This document shows, piece after piece, positions 36,002 through 47,354 of a stretch of 64,000 nucleotides of DNA. Each line of letters begins with the position of its first letter. The stretch's first letter is position 1. The notes beneath the pieces are model-generated. The model did not search any database, had not been told where the DNA came from, and saw nothing but the letters and a program-made list of their open reading frames with translations. The translations under genes were made by a program, and so were the position numbers. Source of the DNA: Diphasiastrum complanatum (taxonomy: Eukaryota > Streptophyta > Lycopodiopsida > Lycopodiales > Lycopodiaceae); contig CM055092.1 of the NCBI GenBank assembly GCA_029204225.1, positions 67,085,923 to 67,149,922 on the forward strand, in the 5' to 3' direction.

Positions 36002-36573
36002 TCAGTTGGAAGACCAAGGATAAACTGCTAGAGTGCTAGTTTTGCATCGAATGATGGAACTTTGTTCCACAAATCCATAAATTGTTGCATGTAAGAGTCT
36101 AAGCTCCGCGTACCCATTTTGCAACTGAAAAATATTTGGTAAAAGTCTGAATCGTCCGCAACCACAAATGATTTTCTGAATACTTCCATGAATTCTTCCC
36201 ATCCGGTGGGTTTGGGCTGCAAATCACGCCACCGCAATGAAGCCTTTCCTCAGAAGAATAGAGCTACGCTCTCAATCTTTTTCTCTTATGGAATTGCATG
36301 TAGATTGAAAGAATCGGTTCACTTGGTTAACCAGTCATCTACCACCTCTGGCTTCTTCTCTTTCTTCTCCCTCGAAAAAGGTTCTAGCTGAAATCCCAAA
36401 TTTGGCAAAGACCAAAACAGTACTTCCAACTGCTGAACTCTCACATTGTTTCGATTGTTCATTTCATTAAGTGCTTGACTTAATTTTTGAAAAAATTGTA
36501 AGTAGGTAGGCATAGGTATCGTACCCTCAAGTGTCATCATGATAGTCCATGCGCAGGACATTCGGGTATACAA
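36002..36573 (-). pseudogene. Gypsy Gag relic
   Basis: Minus-strand frames carry a capsid-like segment (GWEEFMEVFRKSFVVADDSD, LDSYMQQFMDLWNKVP) and an upstream segment from 36573. Order and strand fit the same element as the pol relic at 32802-35200. Between them (35500-35950) lie a weak protease and a zinc-knuckle-like remnant with stops. The relic ends abruptly at about 36600, where a plus-strand integrase fragment begins. Confidence 0.7.
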
Positions 36574-36615
36574 AGAACACTTGACTTAGGTCGACGAAAA
36601 TTTTGGTGGCCTACG

Positions 36616-37262
36616 ATGAAAAGTCAAGTAGAGGCCTATATACTTAAATGTGCTAAGTGCCAGTTAAATAAAGCAGAGAGGCTAAAAGCTAGTGGTCTAA
36701 TACATCCTTCAGATATTCCTACCGAAAAGTGGGAAAGTATATCTATGGATTTTGTGGTCGGGCTTCCACATACAGGGAAGGGCCACAATTTGTCGGTTTG
36801 GGTCATTGTAGACAGATTTATGAAGTTTGCTCAATTTATCCCAACAAAAACTACTGTTAAAGCTCCTAAACTAGCTCAATTGTTTGTTGAGAAGTTTTTT
36901 CAACTGTACGGGCTGCCTTGTGATATTGTCTGTGACCGTGACCCAAAATTCACTAAGAGTTTTTGGCAAGCAATATTTGAAAAGTTGAAAACGACTTTAA
37001 GTATGAGTTCTACAGATTATCTGGAATCAGACGATCAAACGGAAAGGATCAATCAGACGATGGAGGATATGTTGTGAGCATAGGTGGGCCATCGGTAGTA
37101 TACCACTGGTGGAATTTGCATATAATAGTGCAAAACATTCAGCGACCAGATTCAGCCCTTTCATGCTTATGTATGGTTATCAACCTCGATCATCGATTTG
37201 TATTGGCATGAAAAACATTTAGCGACCAGATTCAGCCCTTTCATGCTTATGTATGGTTATCA
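36616..37262 (+). pseudogene. Gypsy integrase fragment, plus strand
   Basis: The frame from 36616 reads the end of the zinc-binding module (KCAKCQLNKAERLKASG) and the DDE core (WVIVDRFMKFAQFIPTKTTV, DRDPKFTKSFW, INQTMEDML) to TGA at 37075-37077. The three catalytic acids are present. The next block (YNSAKHSATRFSPFMLMYGY) is out of frame and partly duplicated. The remainder of the element is absent. Confidence 0.85.
37139..37262. repeat. Short tandem duplication within the integrase relic
   Basis: A segment of about 43 bases starting AGCGACCAGATTCAGCCC (37142 on) is repeated almost exactly 79 bases later (37221 on), with 36 bases of different sequence between copies. Confidence 0.85.
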
Positions 37263-38180
37263 AGTCCAAATTGACAAATGAAATCAAGAGGTGCAATGTT
37301 AATAGACCTCTACCATCAAGCCAAGTGTAAACTACCTATACTATCATGAGCTAATCCAACTCTAAATTTGGCCTAATCACTTAATTACAAGTGGATAATG
37401 AGTGGTTTTTATAGAGGACCCCCAAACCTTAGGATAGATTACTTTTACAATTTCACAAGATTCTTAGATGGGTATGCTCACCATCTTTCACATGAGCCAA
37501 CCATACTCGAAGAAGCACTCACACAGGCTGATTTGAATCTTTTATTAGAGACAATTAGAGCCCGAAGAGGGCCTTTGAAAAAGATGTCTTTTTATTTTTT
37601 TCTCATTTTTGTTGCCATGTGGACCAATGGAATCCTTGATATCATGCTTCTACGTAACGTAGCTTTTCTCAAATATAAATAGCTAGAAAACTTTTGTCGG
37701 GCAACCTGTAGAAATGCTATTGGATGTTGAGGCCTACCCTCCCAACTCATTATTACCTAAAGAGGCCCAACCAGATTCAAAAGGAATATGACAAAAGACT
37801 ATGCAAAATTAAAATGAGTAAATCGATGTAGCTTTAATGTAAATGCCTCTTCAAACTATGGTTTATAGGGTTAATTCGAGTAAACTCATAGCACCAAAAA
37901 GTTAAATGTTTCAAATTTTGCTTACACATATTTTCAAATCCAAATTGATCCTAAACATAGATCTAGGCACGAAGATGCACAAAAATCAATCTTGCATTTG
38001 TAGCCAATTCTACACATAGAATTGACAATTTGATCAAGATCTACTCAAAATAAATTGATAGAATTGAAATCAAATCAAAACATAAGTAGATTTGAACTAA
38101 TTCTCTGTTAGCAGGCCCTTCAACAACAAACTATCTAAAGTTCATACTTAAACTTGACTTAGTCCAAAAGTTTAAATTCA
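37263..38180. other. No recognised gene
   Basis: An open frame at 37398-37682 (starting MSGFYRGPPNLRIDYFYNF) has no recognisable domain. The remainder is AT-rich. Confidence 0.3.
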
Positions 38181-38627
38181 GCTTTGTGACTAAATAGTAG
38201 GGTTAGCATTTTGGTGGGAAAGCCAAGTGGCCAAATAGGGTTTGGACCTGCTTTAGAAGGATGTAACTCATGGAGAGACATATCTTCTCTCTTCTCTATC
38301 TCATTTCATGCTTATACATTGTTCTCTTGGGTTCTACTATCCATTGGTGCACTATACTTGCGATTGCATGCAATTCTATGTGTAGAATGATTTATATTTG
38401 CTATTTTTGGATCCACACGTGTGAAATACAATAGCTTGCTAGTTTTGTACGGAAAACAATAGTACTTTATCATTTGATTCATGTTTGATCAAGTTCTATT
38501 AGAGTTTGCATCTCAATTTGTGTGTAGATGTTGATTTTTCTACATTGGTTAGATTGGTAGAGTAACTTCTTTTGTAACCCAAGATCTTTTTGTGGATTGG
38601 ATCGTCAATGATCTGAAATCCTTCACA

Positions 38628-38639
38628 TGGTATCAGAAC
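38628..38639 (+). other. Primer-binding site upstream of the copia Gag ORF
   Basis: CCTTCACA followed by TGGTATCAGAAC has the form of an LTR end plus tRNA-iMet binding site. The LTR would occupy the preceding few hundred bases (it includes CACACGTGTG at 38414-38423), but its start is not identified. The site lies about 590 bases upstream of the gag ATG. Confidence 0.7.
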
Positions 38640-39216
38640 TTGTGTTTCAGGTTATGAAGGAGGAAATCATATCTATCAATGATTTGCTGAAGATATCAAG
38701 GCTAGAGTATGCTAGAGAGGATTCTACACCAAAATCGAGTTTTTTGCTTTCATAGATTGGATCTTTTGTAGATCAAAATCCTATATAGGTCTGTAAACTT
38801 GATCAATTCTGATTTTTGAATTCACATACTGGATTTGGTGTCTAATAGATTGCATATCAAAGTTTTAGCATTTGCATGTAGATTTGGAATATTCAATTTT
38901 TTGTGATTGTGTCGAAACCCTAATTTTGATTGGATCTCTAGATAGTGAGGTTGCTGGACTTCATTTGAGTGTGTTTTAATCTTAGGAAGTGGCAAAAGTC
39001 ATTAGATTGAGGATAGATTATAGGTTGATCAAGATTCCATGATTCTATGTGTTGATTTGCTTGGTATAAGTTCTAGAAGAGAATTTTTGAGATAATTTCA
39101 AATCTTTGTGATTTCTTTTGAAAACATTTGTTGTTGTTCAAAGGAGTGCTTTGTGCATTGAAACAGTTTGAAAATAGAAGATCAAGTCATTGCTACATGG
39201 AAAGCTCAATTGAGTC

Positions 39217-40074
39217 ATGTTGGAAGCCAATGATAGGCTTACCTCAAGTAACTATTCATTGTGGAAAGTGAGGATGGAATCACTTCTTGAAATGAATGAT
39301 GTTTTGGATATTATTGTAGGTTTGGAGGACAGACCAGCAACACAACAAGATCAAATGAGGTATGATAAGAGGGCCAAAAGGGCTCTACGCATTATCAAGA
39401 TATATGTTACCAATGAGCTAATTAAGGAAGTTGGTAAGTGTACTTCATCTAAGGATGCTTGGGATTCATTGAAGAAGCTTTATGAATCCAAGTCTACTTC
39501 TAGAGTGTTGACTCTAAGAAGGCAAATTTTTTCTTGTTTGCAAAAGAATGAAGAAAGTCCAAGTACTTTTGTTTTGAGGATGAAAGCATTGAATGATGAG
39601 TTGGCTTGCATTGATGAAAGCATTAAGGAAGGAGAGCTTGTTCAAGTGATTCTTAATGGATTGTTGGATGGTCATGATAATATTTTTCAAAGTATTGCTA
39701 TTCAAAAGACTTTGCCAAGTTTGATGGATCTTCAAGAGACCTTGATCAATGAAGAATATAGGCTTCAAGCAAGAAGTGGATCTGCATCAACACTTCAAGG
39801 GGAGGCTATGTTCACAAAGGGAAAATTCAAGGGCAAAACCAAAAGTAAGTGGTCTAAAGGGCAAGATCAAGTGGATGCTTCTTCAACTGCCAAAAATAAG
39901 GATAGATCAAAGCCCAAGTGCTTCTATTGTGGCATCAAAGGACACTTTGCAAGTGAGTGCTACAAGAAGAAGAGTCAAGGTGACAAGCAAGGAAATATTA
40001 CTATTGATGAGGATGGTTTGGCTAAATACATTGGATCTTTTTACAAGCTAAAAGGTATGATGGATTGCCTCTGA
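39217..40074 (+). CDS. Ty1/copia-type Gag, intact ORF
   Basis: An uninterrupted 285-residue frame. The N-terminus (LTSSNYSLWKVRMESLLEMN) and middle (AWDSLKKLYESKSTSRVLTL, LNGLLDGHDNIFQSI, DLQETLINEEYRL) are the UBN2/retrotran_gag_2 pattern of copia capsids. A basic linker is followed by one zinc knuckle, CFYCGIKGHFASEC (CX2CX4HX4C). It would form the virus-like particle and bind element RNA. No protease, integrase or polymerase follows within 1 kb. A G-run (TTGGAGTTGGGGGGG, about 40097-40111) shortly after the stop could be a polypurine tract. This may be a Gag-only non-autonomous element or a truncated autonomous one. Confidence 0.85.
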   Translation: MLEANDRLTSSNYSLWKVRMESLLEMNDVLDIIVGLEDRPATQQDQMRYDKRAKRALRIIKIYVTNELIKEVGKCTSSKDAWDSLKKLYESKSTSRVLTLRRQIFSCLQKNEESPSTFVLRMKALNDELACIDESIKEGELVQVILNGLLDGHDNIFQSIAIQKTLPSLMDLQETLINEEYRLQARSGSASTLQGEAMFTKGKFKGKTKSKWSKGQDQVDASSTAKNKDRSKPKCFYCGIKGHFASECYKKKSQGDKQGNITIDEDGLAKYIGSFYKLKGMMDCL

Positions 40075-41040
40075 TTTGAGCCATCATGCACCCAATTTGG
40101 AGTTGGGGGGGCTTAGGCACCAATATCTTGAACTTTTGCTTGTTGGAGGACTCCATAAATGCAAATTTTGCATGATCTGAGCTTATGATTGCTTGCTAGA
40201 CTATGCCTCTTTAATGGACCTTAGAAGAGTTCTTGCAATCTTTGATTGGATGCATATTGGACTGGAGTTGGATTTTTTTTGACAATATCCCCTTGTAAAA
40301 GTGCGCCCTCTTACTAAAATTTCATATTGTTACAGATCGCACGTGTGAAACCTACGTGGAAGTATGACATGGCAAGTGTCTTGCTAACCTCTTATCCCTC
40401 TGTATTGTGTTTTACAACGACCAAATCGGACTGCTGTAGCAGAAGTTATGGGGTGGCAAACTTTAGAGTAAGATTTGAAAATTTTCTGAATTGCTATGAT
40501 TGCATGCATGCATGTGAAGCAATAGAGTGCTTTTCCAATGTTGAAAATGTTTGGATCAACCTGTATGAAGTTGATTTCCCAATTACTAGGTAGTTTGCGA
40601 AAAAAAAAATTATTTTTTGGAAAAATCAATGCATGTCAAGTCTGATGCATGCTGAACATTTCAAAATAAGTTTGGAATGGAATGGAACCTGTGAAACTGA
40701 AAGGTCGATTCTTGTAATCGATTTTCACAGTTTGGTCCATGTCAAATGGAATTCAAAAAATTTTAGTTTTGTAAATATTTTAAGTGGTATGTGAAAGTTT
40801 TGAATTGTTCTAATCTGCCATTTATTGATTGAACGAAATTAGCTTAATGAAGTAAAAGGCCTTACAAAACAAAATCATGTTTCAAATAGCAAAATCCATT
40901 TTAGTCTTTTCCTGATTCGAGAAATCTTGCATATCTGAATTGATCTCAGAAAGTACTTGTTGTCAATACTTTCAGAAAAAAAGATCGGACTCATATAGTC
41001 CTTGGAGAGACTGAAACAACCTCAGTTCTATAACAATAAA
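40075..41040. other. No gene seen
   Basis: Possible 3' LTR or flank of the Gag element. GCACGTGTGAAA occurs near 40338, related to the CACACGTGTG motif seen elsewhere. Confidence 0.3.
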
Positions 41041-41049
41041 GCATAATTG

Positions 41050-42240
41050 ATTAATAACCAGTAAATGACTCAAAGCATCCGCTAGAGTATTTTGACTTCC
41101 TTTACAATAACGTATAAAAAAATCAAAGATTTGCATCAAATGAGCCCATCTAGCTTGCCTCCCCTTTAAAACTGTAGCATTACAGAAATATCGAAGAGTC
41201 TAATGATCCATCAAAATCTCAAATCTGGCTCCATACAAATAATGTCGTCAAATTTTCAAGGCATGAACAATTGCAAACAATTCCTTCTCGTAGGTACAAT
41301 ACCTAGATTGAGCAGGATTGAGTTTCTTGCTTTCATAAGCAACAAGATGTCCAAACTACATCAAAACAACTCCAATAGCATAATCACTCGCATCAGTCCT
41401 AACCATAAAAGCCTTATTAGGATCACCAGTGATTAGTATTGGTGCTGAAGTGACACTTTTCTTAAGCAACTCAAAAAAATTATTCATATCCTTCGTCCAC
41501 TCCACTAGTGGACTCTTATCCCTCCGGCTTAGCTTCTTATAGCCTTTCAAGGCCTGGGTAAGAGGAAATGCCAATCGAGCAAATTGGGGAATATGCCGAC
41601 GGAAAAATCCTAGAAATCCCAAGAAAGACTTGATTTCTATAAATGTGGTAAGAATAGGGCATTCAATAACCCTCTAGATACAATTGGCCTTGATCTCCAC
41701 TCCTCGTTCGGAAATCTTATGCCCCAAGGAGGACAATTTCTTAGCAAAAAAGTCACACTTAGACTCTTTGGCAAAGAGCTTTTCCCTTCTTAGGATGTCC
41801 AAGACAATCCTCAGATGCTCTTTATGTTCCGCCAAAGTCTTACTGAACACTAGGATATCATCTAAGAACACCACTATGAATCTTCCCAAATATGGCCTGA
41901 ACAAATCGTTCATCATCTGTTGGAAAGTTGTCGGTGCATTGGTTAGACCAAGAGGCAACACCAAAAATTCGTAGTGTCCAAAGCGAGTTCAAAAACCCGT
42001 TTTTGGTATATCTTCTGCCCTAATGTGTATCTGATGGTATCCCAATCTTAGATCTATCTTGGTAAAGTACTTAGCACCACCATGATAATCTATTAGGTCA
42101 TCCATCCGCAACAATGGATATCTATTCTTAACGGTTACCTCGTTCAATTTCTTATCATCGATGCAAAACCTTATAGTCCCATCCTTCTTGGCAACCAGAA
42201 CCACTGGTGATGCCCAAAGAGACTTACTAGGTTGTACTCA
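41050..42240 (-). pseudogene. Gypsy reverse transcriptase and RNase H relic
   Basis: Minus-strand frames in order are: 42204-41989 ([36 protein letters not shown]), 41964-41674 ([40 protein letters not shown]) and 41622-41356 (GFFRRHIPQFARLAFPLTQAL, VRTDASDYAIGVVLM), then a damaged RNase H to about 41050. The FLDD catalytic box is preserved. No Gag, integrase or LTR is attached. It is a different lineage from the relic at 32.8-36.6 kb, judging by the diverged motifs. Confidence 0.85.
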
Positions 42241-44800
42241 CCCCTTCTTCAGGTAATCATGTAAATGCCTACTTACCTCAGCCTCTCTGAAAAATAGAAC
42301 TTCAAAATGAAAATTAGAAGTTTAAATACTTCATTTATGCAAAAAAAACACTAGTTTTGATCAAAACACACATAACCTATGACTCTTTGAATGCCTTTCT
42401 TGTGGGAGTTGGGAGCTCAATGGACACCTTGGAAGTGCGCCCTCCTACTAGGTCCCATTGCCCAAGTTGTGCCTGTATACTTTGGTCCAAGACCAATAAA
42501 GTGATATGGTTCAAGGTTGAGGCCCAAGGTTTAGAAAAATAGCCAAAACACCCATGGTAATGACTTTCTAATACCTCACTAGGTTCTATACCTCCGACCA
42601 AGGCATAGACACCTACTTGCCCTTATACAAGGACACCAGTGCCTTAATCTAAAGACACATACCCATAATCCTAAGGGTACCCCTTATCCAAGAATAACTT
42701 GATTCCATATCTCTGACCAAGGTATAGTCAGTTGACTGCCCTTATCCAAAGACACCTACCCTTAATCCTAAGGGTACCCCTTATCCAAGGGTAACTTGCC
42801 ATTTAGCCCCCAACACTAAATGGACATATAGGGGTCACTGAAGTATTGCTAGTTACATAGGTATGTAACAATCTCCATGAGTGCCACCAATTGACTCATC
42901 ATCCACATACTATGCTCACCTGATATCTTCACTCCTGATCACTATCCTGCTAGACAAGCCAAACACCAAAGCATCACCTGCTCCTCTTGGCTCCTAGCAT
43001 CTACTCACTCTCCCTGGCTATGTGCCACCGGACATCATGCCAACACAAGTCTATCCCTGAGTCACTGCTCATCCCGAGACTAATGTCTCCCTAATCATAC
43101 TAAGATATATGGCTTTCTCTTTGATTTCACCACCTGTGAATCCAAACCAAACAAGTTTCAACACTTGTACCAATCCTAGACTCCTACAAATATAGCCAAA
43201 TGCATGAAAGCTATGAACAACTTATCCATGCCCATGATGGTAGATGTCTCCCCATCGATGTCAATGCCAATGATTGGCCTCCTACTGTAATGCCATCCTG
43301 TACTCCAAAATGAGCACAAATAAAGTCCTTGTCATCAGTGTCCCCTCCAGTAGATCTCTAGAAAAAGACTCACCACAGTGTTTGTCCCAATCACACCCAA
43401 TTGTGCGATGTCCCATCAGCTCTCCATCCTAGAGCTGGCCCTCAAAGCTTCACGCTTTGCCCATATGCGTTTGCAGTGTTTTTAGATTCCATCATAAATC
43501 ATTTGTGTATGTCATGTCTCATCTAAATACTCAAGTCCAATCTGAAAATAGTTGCCCCTAATGATCATCATGTCATTTAGTAGTCCTATCCCTATCAAGT
43601 ATCCCAATGTCATCCATGATCACGAACATATGAGCATCTACCTTGTAGTGCCCCCTGGAAGCTAGCTCCAAGTTGCTCTTATGAAGGATTCCAAACCATT
43701 CCCTGACAATACATTGAGATGTGAACTCCAAAGCCATCATCAAGTCCCTCAAATGATGTGGCATGCCAATATCCCTCCAAGTGAACCTGTGAGATCTTCC
43801 ATGGCCCAAACCAAATGATTTGCACTTTTCTATCACTAAAATCTGCATGTCTGATGCAATACTGATACGACAAATTGACTTGACTTTTTCAAACTGGCAG
43901 TTGAAGTGTATTTCATCGATGACAAACCTAACACACTACTTCACAACTACAATGACTTGATTTCAAAGGACTTACCAACTACAAATTTCGCAAATCATCA
44001 CACTACCACTCGCCACGAGTCTCCAAAGTGTGATTATTGACCTGTTCTTCATCTTCCATGTGTCCCACACACAGTTCATCCAATGCAAGTCCGCTATCCT
44101 GCCCAATGCCTTCCAACTGGCACCACTTCATACTTCAATCAACCATGACCACCAAAATGTGTGCATATCCAAATCTAGTCCACATTTCCCTTTGAACAAG
44201 AAATTCCCAGGTCATAGATGTGTGTGTCAATGCAGCTATCACTCGACTCAACACTGCCACTACCGATCATGTCTGTGAGAGCATCCCCCCAACTGTCACC
44301 TGACTAACTCCAAAATTTGAACCTGAGCACGAGAATTTTTTTCACCTATAGCTGGCATACCATGCCTACCTCTCACTTGTGATTTTTTGCCCTCTCAAAA
44401 TTGTCGCCAATGATGACTAGTCACAATGACAAACTGCACTTCCGTTGCCAAGACTTGCTTCTCCACAAAATTTTGCTATCATTCACCCCCATTCCGCTAT
44501 TACCAATTCCAAACATCTTGTTACCCTGTCAGAAGTAAGCCATAATGCTTTCTAAGCGATAATGCCCTACAGTACCCAAATGGCAAATGTAGCCCATCAC
44601 CCGCACTTCGCTCGATGGAATGGTGATGAAAACTCTCCAAAACGTGTTTCTTCCTACTCGGTGACATCACTCAGTCTACTGGCTCTAAGCAGCCAGTTTC
44701 AGGGGTCAATTTGGCCCAAGAACGCCCAAAAAAAGGTGCCTTCTAGCCAAAGTTAGGCCCAAAACTATTTTGCCCTTTGGAAATGAACTGTACACAAAGA
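42241..44800. other. Anonymous, C-rich on the plus strand, with a local tandem repeat
   Basis: No gene is recognised. A segment of about 42 bases starting TACCC.TAATCCTAAGGGTA occurs at about 42661 and 42757. It sits within a larger imperfect repeat of about 96 bases rich in CCCTTATCCAAG and CTAAGGGTACCCCTTA (42600-42800). Base composition (C over G on the plus strand) differs from the flanks over about 42.6-44.6 kb, suggesting one inserted unit of unknown type. Confidence 0.4.
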
Positions 44801-45147
44801 AGTTTCTTGATGAAAAACTATCCATTTTAAATGTTGGTTCCCTTAAGCCCATTTCATTTGAATATTTTTTACGATAATCCCTGGAGTGAGTGTCTCGACA
44901 ATGTCTACATCTTTGTTTGGATTGGTTGGATCGTGCTATATATGACCTCTTTCATGTTTGTGCTATCTAGTTTATTCTAAAGAGCCTTGACAATTATATA
45001 GACTTAAACAATTAGAATTGAGCAATGTTATTGTTGTCACATAGCTTATTATGGCATGGTTCAATGCTATTATCTCTCACCTTCCCACGTTGCATGTACA
45101 TACTGATGCAATGTCGCACATATGCATGTGCATGCGTGCGCGCATGC

Positions 45148-45152
<5 letters not shown>

Positions 45153-45178
<26 letters not shown>
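45153..45178. repeat. (CA)n microsatellite
   Basis: ACACAC tract of about 26 bases preceded by a purine-pyrimidine alternating stretch (ATGCATGTGCATGCGTGCGCGCATGC) that could adopt Z-DNA. Confidence 0.9.
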
Positions 45179-45180
<2 letters not shown>

Positions 45181-46380
45181 GTGTACTTGATTGCAAGGTA
45201 TGTAGAAACTAAAACATTGCTTAATATGCAAAGACAAAGTATCCTTATTTCATTTTGAGTTAGACTTGGAGGATTGAATCTAGTAGTCATCCCAGACAAT
45301 GTTTCATTTGACACTCAACCTTGATGTGCTTTGTGAATAGTTACTAAAGAATCCAAAGACATTGTCATTGTTTGCACATTGTCAAAATTTTCATTGGTAT
45401 GACTTAATTATTTTCATTAAGAGTTGACTCAAATATAACTTAGATGAAACAAAAATTCAAGATAGACATTTCGTGAATCCAATCATTAAACACTTTAAAC
45501 ACAATTACGTTGTGACAATATAATTTTGCACTCTTTTTTTCAACATGAAACATCAGGCATGCACATTAATCCACTAATATTTATTTTACGAATCACGATT
45601 AAGGCTTGGCTTGAGTTGAGACTTTTTTACGTTGCACTCTCGTTCAATTAGCCGATTTCTCTAATTTGTCTAATAATATACACATCATCAAATTCTTTAT
45701 ATTATGTATGACTTAATTGTTGTCATTGAACTTTGACTTGAACATAGTTATAATAAAAATGAGTTCAAAGACATTTATGAATCCCACAATAGAAGATTGC
45801 AAACATTAGAATATACTATGAAGATATAATAATGCATTTTTTTTTCTATCATTATCTTTAAGAAACAGGCATGTAATGTAAGCCACCAATGTGTATGTTA
45901 TGATTTATAGTTAAGCATTGGTTCAAGTTTAACTCTTGAAAATATGAGTGGCTTCGACTTCAACCCTTGTAACGAGCATGAAGACTTATAGCTAGTAGTC
46001 ATCATTGTGCCTTGCAAAAAAAAAAAAAGTAATTTCAAATACAAACATTTGTTCCAAGTGTATTAATCCACTAAAGATCTCATTAAATGTTTTAGCTAGT
46101 ACAATATGATGGGTTGACATGATGGAAAAATAAGTGATTCAAGTGCTCTATTTTTTTCTTTCTCAAAAGAATAACCCAAGTCTACATCCGATTTTCTTTT
46201 CTAGATTTGATATCATGAACTATATCGCTTAAAAGTCGAAGATTAAGAGCCTTAACGAGTCTCAAATTTAATTAAATTTGGGCTAATTAGAGTCCCCATT
46301 CGTAATCACCAGTAATGATTCAAATGAGCGTATAGGCCACCATGCATCCATGACAAGCATGTCACCATCGAATGGTGGTG
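45179..46380. other. No gene seen
   Basis: AT-rich intergenic DNA with no coding signal. Confidence 0.35.
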
Positions 46381-46385
46381 GTTTT

Positions 46386-47217
46386 TGTGGAAAAAGTACA
46401 AAAAGGACCAAGAGTGGATCTTAATCTGATCCTCAAGAGGGATTGGTTGTCAGATTACTTGATCTATCAATCTACTTGAGATTAAGATCAATCTAGATCA
46501 ATTCTAGACACAAAATCCTAACAAGAACAATCATTAATTGAAGGTAGGTGTACTTTCTGGTTTCCCATGTGTGAAACCCTGTCTGAGTACGGACTCCAAC
46601 CTGAAAATCAAGTACACATTGATAGCACCTCAAAACAATCAAAACAAATGTAGACAAATGGAGAGAATCACTCAAAATTGCTTCCAAAACCAAGATTGGT
46701 GTCTCACATTGATTATGGCCAAATGTGGCTCTATATATACAATAAGTGGGAGCTCATGGTACTGATCATTCCTCTAATCCCACATGTGTGAAGGTGCTTT
46801 GTCATATGATGATTCATCATGCAAAACTGACACTTGGACAAAACCTTCTATTTTGAGCACTTTTGGTCCATTTTCCTTCTATATGGAGATCTACTTGGAA
46901 ATCTTCTAGAAGTCAAAATTCGCCTACTTCAGCTTATTACACACATGTGAGCTGTCCTCTACACATGGGATATGACACCTAACCAAAGGATGTGGCTCAT
47001 GCAATCAATAGATTGATGCCATGTGTCATATGTCTAGAAAACTAGTTTTTGGCCTTTTTAGCCACTAGAACTTGAATTAAATCATATGTGAAACATATAT
47101 GATTATGGTACATGACAAGTACACTATTTTCACACGTGGGAACAGGCTCCACACATGTGTGTTTATCTATATACAAGATTTTTGGCCTCTACCAAGCTTA
47201 TTTTTGCATTTTTCACA
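46386..47217 (-). repeat. 3' LTR of the non-autonomous element
   Basis: 832 bp. In minus orientation it starts TGTGAAAAATGC and ends CTTTTTCCACA. It contains CACACGTGGG and ACACATGTGTG motif variants and a TATATATAC box region near 46733-46741. Confidence 0.92.
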
Positions 47218-47354
47218 CTCCTCAAAAATCTAGCTTGGTAAATCTAGCTTGATGGAAAACGTGATGATCTTGAACTTGACTCCATGGGCTGAATTGGTCT
47301 TTGCTGGTTCAAAAGGTGTGAAGATCAGCCAATGAGCTTGATGTTGATCTGAAA

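Noticed and set aside
37398-37682. ORF starting MSGFYRGPPNLRID as a gene
   Set aside because: No motif, no neighbouring exon and location within gypsy debris. It may be chance.
45101-45314. Minus-strand ORF with CVCVCVCVC
   Set aside because: It is translation of the (CA)n microsatellite.
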